A DNA stretch of 64,000 nt, taken from contig VIIQ02000664.1 in assembly GCA_007449985.2 (NCBI GenBank), positions 310,001-374,000 on the forward strand, read 5' to 3'. A model generated the notes under the pieces. It was not told the DNA's origin. It saw only the letters and a program-made list of their open reading frames with translations, and ran no database searches. This document shows positions 46,853 through 56,290 of this stretch, piece after piece. Positions within the stretch are counted from its first letter, which is position 1. Every line of letters begins with the position of its first letter. Both the position numbers and the translations under genes were made by a program. This stretch comes from Desmodesmus armatus. Taxonomy: Eukaryota; Chlorophyta; Chlorophyceae; Sphaeropleales; Scenedesmaceae.

Positions 46853-48866
46853 ATGGTGCGATTCCACTGGCACGTAGAAGACGGTTCTGGCGCCAGCATC
46901 CCGCATGGAGCCATGTCCTTTCACAAGGACACAGCAGTCCAGCACATAAACTGCAACATAGAGATCCCAGGGGAGCCCCATGCGCAGGCCTGCATAACAG
47001 TACCCCGCGGCTACCTGACAGAACCAAAGGTCAAGGAGATAGGGATACTGCTGGGGCATGACACACCAGAGAGCTGGGATGGGCCACTTCTCACAGGCAT
47101 CGCAGTGGCGCTAGCAGAAGCAGGTGCGTATGCAGGATGCCCCCGTCATGTCAGCTATGCACCACTCCGCAACAGCTGACAGGCAGCTGCGGTTGCAGCT
47201 GCGGGTCCGTCTGCTAAGGCCCCTGTATGTAGATGGTCATCTTATTGGAAGTGTAGGGTGATTGCCATGCACTTGATGTGTTGACTTGAGTTGTTTATTT
47301 TGGCTGGTTGCCTGGACAAGCACACACAACCCTCACTCGTTGTACGAAGACATGTGTGTGCACCACTACCTCTCCCCACATGCGCAGGCCATGAAGTGGT
47401 GCGCTACCAAGGCAAAAGCAAGGAGTTGTGTTTTTCTTCCCCCTCCCCTCTATCACACCTGTCTGCAACACACACTGGTTCACTCTGGGTCGCCGCTGTT
47501 AGAAAAGCATGCATGTACGCTGACAAGCGTGTTCACACGACTACCTTTTTCTGTACACAATCAGGCCATGTGGTGGTGCGCTACCACAGTGATGGCAAGG
47601 AGTTGCGGCGGCAGCGGCTGTACGAGAAAGCGCTGGACGTGTGCGCCACCAGCCCCTTTGCCCGTTTTGTGCAGCGCTGGGTGCTGGCGGGTGTGGGCCA
47701 CGGGGCGCGCCTCGCAGCGGTTGTGGGCAGCAGGGCGCGCGGCAATGTGTGCGGCTACGTGTTTGTGTCCTACCCTGTGGCGGTGAGTGGCTGGGTAGAT
47801 TTTGGACCCGCGTTGGAACGAGAGTTCAGTTATGGCCCGCATGGCAGCCTGTGGCAGCTGTTGGGACCTCCAAAGTATCTTGGCGTACTGCAGGGTTAGT
47901 GACCCCCACACAGGAATAGGCTGCACAGCTCAGCGGCTGGTGTTGGATCGCATCAGTGGGGCCTCTCTTTCATCCGCTGCCAAGTTTGCTGCTCCAAACC
48001 AAAGCCGTCTGGTGTCAGTGCGGCGCGCGCCCACCCCAGCGCTCCTCCTGTCGTGTGTCATTGATGACGCTCCCTCCTTGCCTGCCTCTGTGGCTCCTCC
48101 TGGTGAGATGGACGCCTGCCTCACCTTAAACCTGTTCTTTCTGCCGCAATCACATGCCCTCCCTGTCTGCCTCCCGTCACCTCACTCGCAGGACTCCCTC
48201 CAGACAGCCAAGGGCCCCGTGCTCCCACACAAAGCCTGTCCTGTCCTATCTGTCACAATATTGTTCCCTACCTGCACGACTTTTCATTCTGGCAGTTCGT
48301 TTGCAGCGTAGCTGCTTGTACCACCATGTGACAGTACTTCAATCTTACTTCCTCCCTGTATGCCTTTGTTGCCTTGATCCCAGGACTCCCTGCAAACGGC
48401 CAAGGGCCCCGTACTTCCAGACAGCAGCATCCTCCTGCTACGTATCCAGGCCCCCTCTTCGTACAAGCAGCAGGCGACACAAAGAACCCCGCAGAGCAGA
48501 TGCGCAAAGTAGCAGCGCAAATGAAACCCGCTGCTGCTCCCCGCTTGGTCGAGGTCCCTGACGCCGCTGCTGACTTCACCACTGGAGACCCTCCGGTTTT
48601 AAACCCCGCCGTTCTGGCGAAGGTTACTGGGCCGATTGTGCAGTTTGTAGAGGCAGTGGGGGACGACAAGCTCGACAGCTGCTCTGTGCCGTTTGCGAAT
48701 CCGGCGGGAACGGCAGCAGCGGAGCTCTCGGACAGTGCTTCTGCTGGGATCAAGGCGCAGCTAGAGATCTTAGATGCAGATGATACAATGGTGTATGATG
48801 TGGAACCGCTTGGGAAGGCTGGGGAGGCGGCAGGAGGTGGGGTTAACGGGGCCTCGCAGCAGCAAA

Positions 48867-48899
<33 letters not shown>

Positions 48900-49365
48900 G
48901 ATCCTACAGCAGCAGATTCAGCTACAGGTGCTGCAGCAGCAGCAGGTGCAGCAGGCGCAGCTGGTGGCAGCAGCAGCTGCTAAGGCGGGGATAAGTGTGC
49001 AGATGCAGCAGGCGGCCGTGCAGCGAGCGGCAGCAGCGGCTGTAGCGGCAGCAGCGGGGGCGGGGAAGCTTCCTGCGAATATTGCAGCGGCGGCGGCTGC
49101 GGCGGCTGCAGCAGCAGCGGCGGGTGGGGGTGCGGGGGGTGGGGCGGCGGTGTCTGGTGCACCTGGGGTGTCACCGATGATGCTGCCTGGGGTTTTTGCA
49201 CAGATCACTCCTCAGATGTTGGCAGCGGCTCAGGCGATGCAGCTAGCAGCGGCGAAGCAGGGCATCCGGCCGGGGGTTCTGTTGCCAGGGGGGCCTGCAG
49301 CAGCTGCGGCGGCGGCTGCAGCAGCAGCAGCGGGGCAGCAGGGCCAGCAGGGTAAGAACTCGTGA
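46853..49365 (+). CDS. KANSL3/TEX30-like alpha/beta-hydrolase-fold protein, probably non-catalytic
   Basis: Exons 46853-47123, 47565-47782 and 48384-49365. The fold is recognised from IGILLGHDTPESWDGPLLT and AVALAEAGHVVVRY (strand, oxyanion-type loop and helix), RWVLAGVGHGARLAAVVG (nucleophile elbow), GYVFVSYPVA, and ILLLRIQAP followed by LFVQAAGDTKNPAEQMRKVA. In TEX30/KANSL3 relatives the elbow is G-x-S-M-G; here it reads GVGHG, so the serine is replaced. The usual His region reads PDAAADF. The protein is therefore likely a scaffold, as KANSL3 is in the NSL histone-acetyltransferase complex. The C-terminus is Gln- then Ala-rich and disordered. Two frame breaks, each repaired by one extra base, occur at the C-run 48451-48455 and at CAGCAGCAAAGC near 48860. 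They are either sequencing errors or a decaying gene. Partial copies of the starts of exons 2 and 3 lie in the introns. Confidence 0.72.
47388..47430 (+). repeat. Intronic copy of KANSL3/TEX30-like exon 2 start
   Basis: GCGCAG|GCCATGAAGTGGTGCG repeats the start of exon 2 (47565: GCCATGTGGTGGTGCGCTAC) through AAGGAGTTG. It encodes HEVVRYQGKSKEL against HVVVRYHSDGKEL. It lies 177 nt upstream of the exon and keeps its acceptor. Confidence 0.92.
48192..48230 (+). repeat. Intronic copy of KANSL3/TEX30-like exon 3 start
   Basis: GACTCCCTCCAGACAGCCAA, preceded by TCGCAG, repeats the exon 3 start at 48384 (GACTCCCTGCAAACGGCCAA). It still encodes DSLQTAKGPVLP, 192 nt upstream of the used exon. Confidence 0.93.
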
Positions 49366-50679
49366 CGGTGTTTGGAGGAGTTGGGTTTTCCTGTATTTGT
49401 GCGATCGTGTTAATCGCCACGTGGTGTGGGGTGTGTCTATCTATGGGTGGCTGCGCACAGCAGGGCAGAGGTGAAAACTCTGTAGGAACTTATGTTGCAG
49501 TAGTGTTTTGGTGCAGCCCAGGCACTGCTGTGGGTGTGCATGCTGTGTGGCTGGCAGTGTGCCGGTGTTGCCCATTGGGTGTGGATAGGAATCGCATGTC
49601 TATGTGGACATGCCGCTGGTTGCCAGGCCATCGTGCTGTGGCCAGCTGGTGGGAATCTGTGCGCCCTGTTGCTCATGGAGAGATTGCATGTTTCGTAGCA
49701 CACTCGGTGGCTGCGCGTGGCACCCTCCTTCCTTCTCGAGCCGCAAGTGCTGTAGGTTTGTTGGGGATGTGATGTCCTGTTTCACTGCTGACTTTGCAAG
49801 TTGGGACTTGTTGTGTAGTCTTCAACAGACTTGAAAGTGTTTGCTGCATAGATACTGCTGTGACTTGTCTGATGGGCTAGCAATGTCTTGTTGAAGTGTA
49901 GCACTTCTTCTGCTGCACCAAATGATACTGCTATGCCTCTAGCTGCGCACCCACAGAGGCCGCAACCCGGGTTGCTGATCAGCCAGGACGTGAAATGTGA
50001 TGTGTTGCACTTCTTTGTACCTCAGTAGGCATGTACATGCTGACAGCAGGTTGTGCATCATGGTGTTGATTGTGGGGTTTGGGGCGCAACAGGTCCTGAA
50101 TTGTCTGGACACGCTGTGTGCTGGTCGATACACTGCAGAGAAGTCCCCCTTGTTGGCTAACATGAATGTTACCTTTGACACGCTGCAGGTATACAAGCAA
50201 CAGCAAAAGGCATGACAACGCATGATAACTGTATTCACAGCAAGGCACGCAAGCAGCCGTGGCTCAAACATCACTGGCCACAGTGCTGCTATAGCAGCTA
50301 GCACTGCCTCAGCAGATGCTGCTGAATCGCATGTTATGCGAAGCAACAAGCACGCCAACTCGTAAGCCTGAAGTACAACACCACTATCTTGCAAACCATA
50401 TACCCCACACCCTGGTTTTGCAGCAGAACAGCAGAAAATACCCGATACTGATGAGCTGGAAACCTCAAACACTCTCTCACAGCCTGCACACACCCACTGC
50501 AGTCCGGGGTGGCGCGGTACACAATACATGTTGTACACACACATGCAGGAAAGGGGTGTGCTGGAAGGCACTGACAGCCTCAAACCACACACCATGCTGC
50601 TTGGGTCACAGCTTCATTGTACAGGGGTCACAAGCTCTTCAAGCAGCCGCAGTATAGCCTGTACTGCCATAGCTACTCA

Positions 50680-51358
50680 TAGATTGGCGCTTGTATGCGG
50701 AGGTGCATGCCGCTGCTTTGCCTGCTGAAACCAGTCAAGGCTGCTGGCATCAAGGCTTCTGAACAGAGCAGTAGTCTGCAGCCGTTCAGACATCGTGCCC
50801 AGAGCCAACCAGTCTAACAAACACCGCACATCCACAAAGTCCCTTCAAGCTTGCTGCCAACCCAGCCTGCTGCCAAACCTGTGGCGACCGTGACGCATGC
50901 AGGCAGTGCATGAGTGTCCTGCACTGAAGGTAGGGGGGCTGGGGCTCACCGCAGGCAGCAATGCACGTACATATGTGGTAGTCTGGCTCAGCTGCAGCAC
51001 AACAGGGATGCGCAGGGCATGGCCAACAATGCCACAGACAGAAGAGATCTGAAGATCTCCAGAAAGCAGCCGAAGAGGTGCCACAGCCATGGTGGGGTGC
51101 CTCACCCCAACGAGATGCAACATACACATGTGGGGTGAATGCGCAGCACAAACACACAAAAGCCCTTGCACAATGTATGGTCGCAAGCAAGCAAGATTCA
51201 TGCCGTGTGGCAGACGCCCAGGCATTGAGTCACACCTGAGGCAAGCTGGTGGAGAGGCACATTGAAGACAAGCATGCGGGGCTGGCCGGGGCCAAGGGCA
51301 ACACATTCCGCACCTACGGTTGAGTTTGCTGCCATCAACACAAGCACCCAACCACTAG
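50680..51358 (-). CDS. Candidate unassigned gene fragment, three exons
   Basis: Minus-strand segments with coding character: about 51250-51358 (MAANSTVGAECVALGPGQPR, then LVFNVPLHQLAS) ends in phase 1. It fits a second exon, about 50947-51172 (MAVAPLRLLSGDLQISSVCG, then LSQTTTYVRALLPA), with a GTGAGC donor. A third segment, about 50680-50840, reads RDFVDVRCLLDWLALGTMSE, then FRSLDASSLDWFQQAKQRHA, and ends in TGA; its acceptor is out of phase with the second. The family is not recognised and the 5' part is missing. Confidence 0.35.
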
Positions 51359-51899
51359 CACAGCACCTGCATGAGACTGCGCCAAAAGCCGCGCATCGCC
51401 ACGCCCTCAAAACACACTCAATGCTGTAGTGTGACCCACACTGCTGTGAATGATCACACACACAAATACTGCGCATGCAAGCTCATGCTCAACCCGGCAG
51501 TTGCCAGCACAGCACGAGCAAGGCGCACATGCACGATTTGCTGCACGGTGGTGTGTGCGCTGCGTAGAAGCGGTCTTGGAGAGGCCCACGATTAACTGAC
51601 ATTGAGATGACATGCTTCAGGGCCACCAAGGCACACAAGCCACTTTGTGTGCCTACAGCGACAAACCGGCAGTGATACAACTAACATGCTGTCCCCAGAT
51701 CACGACACCAGCAGTGCAGCGGCACGTGCATTTTGGCATGATGCAGCAGAGCAGACCACCAGTATGCAGTGTGCAAAGCACCAACGCAAACAACAAAACA
51801 AGACCGGCTGCGCGCCGTCCGTGGACCCAAACCAATGTGGTGATTGTCCTCTGGGACCCACCTTCAAGCACAACAAGAAAAGCCGCACATGGCGCATGC

Positions 51900-53030
51900 T
51901 GCAAGTACCATCTTGGTTGCACACGCCTTGCACAGCAAGCAGCCCTGCAGTCAGCGTTTGCAACAGGAAAGCAGCTGCTGCTGCAGCAACTTCGAGCAGC
52001 CAGAGCTTTGGTGAAAATTTGCAGCCAGTGCAAAGAAAGAAAGAACTTCAAGTGCACCCTGTGCCCAGGGCTAAGGTCGCAAGGGAAAGGCTTTCCCAGC
52101 TGCACACTAACAGCCGGTGGGCTTGTGTAGCAGTCGCTGGGCCAAGCAACCCAGATGCAGTGATGCCTGCTGAAATCCAACAGCCCGCACTAGCAGGCTG
52201 GACTCCCACACAATACAGTCAATTGATGACAACCGCGTCACACACCAGCCCCTGCACAGACATCAGTCCCTTTTCTTCTAACACACCAGACACAGCAGCT
52301 GACAATGGGTAAAGAACCAAACCTGCCACACACACCTGCAGACCATGCAGTGCAATGGTGCTGCATCAAACCCACAAATGCACTCCCGAGGGAGAAGATC
52401 TTGCACACTCGTCCAGAGCACTTTCCGGCATCACCTGCATCGGTGGATGCACGTCAATGCCACGGCAATCGACAGGACCTATCAGTGTGCGTATTGCAGC
52501 ACACACATGTGCCTGTGTCACACTTGTGTCACACATAATCTCACACCGCCTGCTGAAGCAACAAACACACCTGCGTCACGAGCATCAAGCAACCACCCTG
52601 CGAGACATCTTTGCCAAGCATCAGCATGAAATAGTCAAAATACAAGGACACACATGGGTGACACCCCTGCAAGAAGGAACAAGAGGCAGTCACGAATGAC
52701 TAATTTTGAATATCAGTGATAGCTGTGACCCTGCAGGATCCTGCCAAGAGCAGCCTTGCACAAATCGCGCACGCCAAATCAAAGCAGAGCAACATTCTAA
52801 ACACACAACAGCAACAACAAAAGCTCCAGGCTGCTTCACGGCTGCATGCTGTGCAAGGCAATGCAGCTCAGTCACCCCGTGCTTGGTGTGCAAGCAAATT
52901 GGTTGCAAAGATCCCCACACACACTCACACACAAACAGCGCTTCAAGGGGCGCAACCAGGGGTGTAGGAGCTCAGCCGTCATGGTTGCATCGATGCGTGC
53001 GCAACTCCATGCCCTTCAAAGACAACACCA
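51900..53030 (+). other. Cys-rich plus-strand segments, possible exons or element remnants
   Basis: Open stretches include paired cysteines: KICSQCKERKNFKCTLCPGL (near 52010-52075), YQCAYCSTHMCLCHTC (near 52480-52530) and CFTAACCARQCSS...CLVCK (near 52830-52900). They lie in different frames without clear splice sites, opposite other weak signals. I cannot tell exons of a zinc-binding protein from remnants of an element. Confidence 0.25.
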
Positions 53031-53059
53031 CTAGCACAGCTGTATGCCCTGTATGTGGT

Positions 53060-53192
53060 CTAGGGTTAAGGGTTTGGGCAAACCCTGAACCCTTGGGATG
53101 CTGTGACTGCCACAGAGCCTGCACGATACTCGTGCATGGTGTGCACATCTCAAGTCTAGGGTTTAGGTTTAGTTCAAAACCCTAAACCCTAG
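53060..53192. repeat. Two telomere-like hairpins
   Basis: 53060-53092 contains GGGTTAAGGGTTTG facing AAACCCTGAACCC. 53156-53192 contains CTAGGGTTTAGG facing CCTAAACCCTAG (12-bp perfect arms). Both are built from TTTAGGG/CCCTAAA-type units arranged head-to-head. They lie 59-190 nt beyond the stop of the adjacent minus-strand gene. Confidence 0.9.
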
Positions 53193-53250
53193 AGAGAGTG
53201 AATGTGAGACAGAGCGAGAGAGAGAGTGAGGTCATAGGCGTAGCAGGTGA

Positions 53251-55489
53251 TCAGGCAGACAGCATCATGCGCCGGGCGTTGGCCCTCCTGCGGCTGTTGG
53301 CGTCCAGCACGCCATTTGAGCCCTTCTCGCGATGCCCGATGGTGGTGGGGGCAGGCTTGCGGTCACGTGCAGCCCTTGACTGGGAGGCCACCTCATAGCC
53401 TGCAGGCAGACAAGTGTGTGGTGGGAGGGCAGGTGGAACATGAGGTCAGTGCACGGCAGGGGCTGCACCCGTGGGTAGACACAGTTCGTTTGTGGATAGC
53501 ATACACGTGTCATACACTTGAGCAACACACTCAGTGTGCCCGGGAGTCACGGAGCTAGATGCACGCTGGTTTGCTGTGGCTCCATGCGGCATGTGCGCAG
53601 CGCATTTGCGGCCCAGAATAACATTGAGGGTTGCAAAAAGCGCATCAGGCTCCGGCTGTGCAGTGTGCAGAGCTAGGGTGCTGGAAGGCATTGGTAAGCG
53701 GCACCTTTTCCGCTGTAGATAAAAATGATTGCACATGATTGCACAGCTTGGCCCCCTCCTGAACCCTTGTGCAAACCCTCACCTGCCGCCACGGCAGCGG
53801 GGCCGTTACCAGACAGCGACTGGGCAGCCGAGTTGGGCGCGATGTTTGTGAAGGCGACACTGCGGCGGCCGAAGGGGTCATCTCCCTTCCGCACCAGGTT
53901 GGGTGTGCCAGCGGTGGGTGCGTACGTCTCGATGTTGGTAGAGAGGGTAGCACCGCCCCAGCTGTCCTTCTGTGCAAGATTCCACCAGGAGGCGGAACCT
54001 GCTGTTGCGCGTGCGCCCTCGTAGGTGCCTGCGATTGCCATGGGCCCGCGCTGGCTGCTCATCTCCGTGTCAAAGTTGGCTTTGTGAGGTAAGGGAGGGA
54101 AACGGTGGCGCAGCAGCAGAAGGGATCACTTCAGTAAGGTTTTCGGTATCACAGGTTTGCAGGTGTGCAATGATAAGGCTACGTAGTGGAGGTATCTGTA
54201 GAGTGCAACTCTGAGTCACGGCACGATAACCCTCGGTCGGACCAGGCCATGATTTGGGTGGCAGATCTGGGTTGGGGAGTACGTCCAAGATGTGGGGTGT
54301 CGAGCGATTACTAATACTGTCACATCACACTTTACATACAGATCACAGACTGACAGCACAGAGGCAGTGTCATTCAGCGGCAATTCCATCTGCCCTGCCA
54401 ATGCCATTCAAAAAGTACTGGCACTTCACTCCCCGTCAGTAACTTCGTCACAGCCACACTGCCTGGCACTTACTTGCAACTGCTGCAACAATTCCATTGG
54501 GGTAGTTGTTGTCTGGTATGTTCTTCGAGTAGGCTCCTGACCACCCTCCCTTGGCCATGTCACCAGCAAGGGTTGCCTTGCCACCTGGTAAACAGCAACA
54601 GCAGCGCACGCGCGGTGGTCGGCCATGCACTGATAGACTGTGTAGTGCTGATTCTGTGAGGGTGCTGCGTGACTCCATTCGTGTGCAACAGCACTTTATA
54701 AGTCTGCCACTGATATATCTGCCACCCCACCACTGCTGCAAAGGAGCTTGCACATGCATGGACACTGCCTGGCGCCCTGGGGTGAGGGCCCTTTGCAGTG
54801 TGGTCTATCACTGCATCTTCCCCACAAGAGCTGCTGCTGTGCTACACGCTCTATGCTATGCTATGCTACGCTATGCTATGCTATGCTAGCTCACCATCGT
54901 TGTAGTAAACTCCATTGTAGCTTGATGTGCCGGATGCTTCAGAGGAATCCAGAGTGAAGGCGTCTCCTGGGCCCGTTGGGTCAGAGCCCTTCTGGGAAGC
55001 ATATGCATTGGCAATGGTTTCTCTGTCCTTTGTCTTGTCGTAGACCTTGGACGATTCTTGCATCAGCCGAGCAAAGGGAGGCATGACGTAGCCAACCCTT
55101 GGTCCACGGATATGGGCATCCGCTTGTGCTGCTGTGCCTGCGCAAAAACGCATGATGCATGAGTATTGATTGCGAAGATCAATGACACACAGAAGCAGTC
55201 AAACAGAGGTGTGTTACCCTGGATCTGCATGGTCAGCTGCAGACAGTACAGCTGCACTCTGCTCTGCAGTACTGCACTACTGAAACTAGTACCCATACAT
55301 GCACAGGCCTGATGCCTAGGCTGAATGCTTTAAGTACGAGAAGTGAACTCGAGCCAATGCATCTCTACAACAACAATTGTTTAGCGCGCACCGCGCCATC
55401 AATCAATCGCCTTCACCAACGTAAGAAAACCGCCAGGACTCACCCACGACAAGAAGAGCAACAATCACAATCAAATGCGCAGTCATCAT
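53251..55489 (-). CDS. Orphan secreted or membrane-anchored protein, 281 aa
   Basis: A complete gene with five exons, every junction in phase 1: 55444-55489, 54895-55137, 54474-54584, 53783-54079 and 53251-53399. The start is Met-Met at 55489. The first exon encodes a hydrophobic N-terminus (MMTAHLIVIVALLVV) with Ala and Gln following, consistent with a signal peptide or anchor. The mature part is polar, rich in Gly, Ser, Asn and Tyr (SYNGVYYNDG, KGGWSGAYSKNIPDNNYPNG, SASWWNLAQKDSWGGATLST), and ends in a basic tail (SRRRANARRMMLSA). I find no cysteine pattern, glycosidase motif or known domain. The uniform phase-1 junctions would let exons be gained or lost without frame damage. A (CTATG)n array flanks the exon 2 donor. 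Confidence 0.82.
54849..54889 (+). repeat. (CTATG)n pentanucleotide array
   Basis: About eight units of CTATG with one variant (CTACG) lie in intron 2 of the orphan gene, within 10 nt of the exon 2 donor. Confidence 0.92.
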
Positions 55490-56290
55490 TTTCCTTGCGG
55501 GTGTCTGCAAGAGAAGCGCAAGAAGAAAGGTTGTGAGGGTATGTTGCTGTTTCTGCTCAGGCCATGCATCCTTGAAGCTTCGAAGGGACAGCTGGCTCAC
55601 GTGCAGGAGGATGATTGATACAATCTTGATTGTAGTATGACTGAAGCCGCCTGCTGATGCAGATGTAGGGGCCGCTGCCAGCTGTTGTTTGAGCCAAGAA
55701 AGCAAGACAGAGAGACTGTGGCAACCAGTAAGGTTCTGAGGATTAGCAAAGATAAGGCAGACTGACCCACGTGATGCATGTGAGCTCATCTTTTCAAGAA
55801 CTCCCGTTCAGACGCACGCACACTGAATCACGTAACCGCCTGAGCAGGATATGCGGACCTTTGGTGGGCCGTTTCCGTGCATCCTGGTGATGTTTCGGGC
55901 CCCCGCAAGTTAGGGAAAATTGAAGCAGCACTGCAAGTTCTTGACCTGACTGCGAGGTCAAACATCTCCCTTTGACCTTTTGACCAAAAACAGCCAAAAC
56001 GATGGCCCAATCAGCAACCTGCAAGTCGCCAATGGGACAAGCAAGTGTGGAAGGCACACACACGCGATTGGGAGGCACTGCAAGCAAGATGCAGCACCAC
56101 CACAAGCAATGCTGCATGTGCCGCGTGCCACGTGCCACGGTGCACCGGCTTCCTGTCTTACAGCCAACACAGCCTGATGACAGCTGACAGGCTCGCGCAA
56201 CAATCAAGCAAGTTTACACACTATCCTGCACAGCTCCCCCCCCCCCCCCCACACACTGACCACAAAGGTGACCCTGCAGTGCTGCAACAG
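55490..56290. other. Intergenic region upstream of the 281-aa orphan gene
   Basis: About 800 bp between two minus-strand genes. It holds the probable polyadenylation signal of the Gln-rich gene near 56214 and, presumably, the promoter of the orphan gene. A poly-C run lies at about 56237-56250. No coding evidence is seen. Confidence 0.5.
56214..56218 (-). terminator. TGTAA polyadenylation signal of the Gln-rich gene
   Basis: TTACA on the plus strand reads TGTAA in the transcript, about 75 nt after the stop at 56291-56293. Confidence 0.6.

Larger units (their letters stand above)
49366..53250. other. Poorly resolved region with weak coding signals on both strands
   Basis: No complete gene can be modelled. 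Candidate minus-strand exons lie at about 50680-51360 (next entry). Cys-rich plus-strand segments lie at about 51900-53000. The region is richer in CA/TG than the rest of the window and lacks the CAG runs. It ends in telomere-like hairpins. Confidence 0.4.

Noticed and set aside
53060..53192. A true chromosome end
   Set aside because: Only a few telomere-like units, arranged inverted, with genes continuing on both sides.
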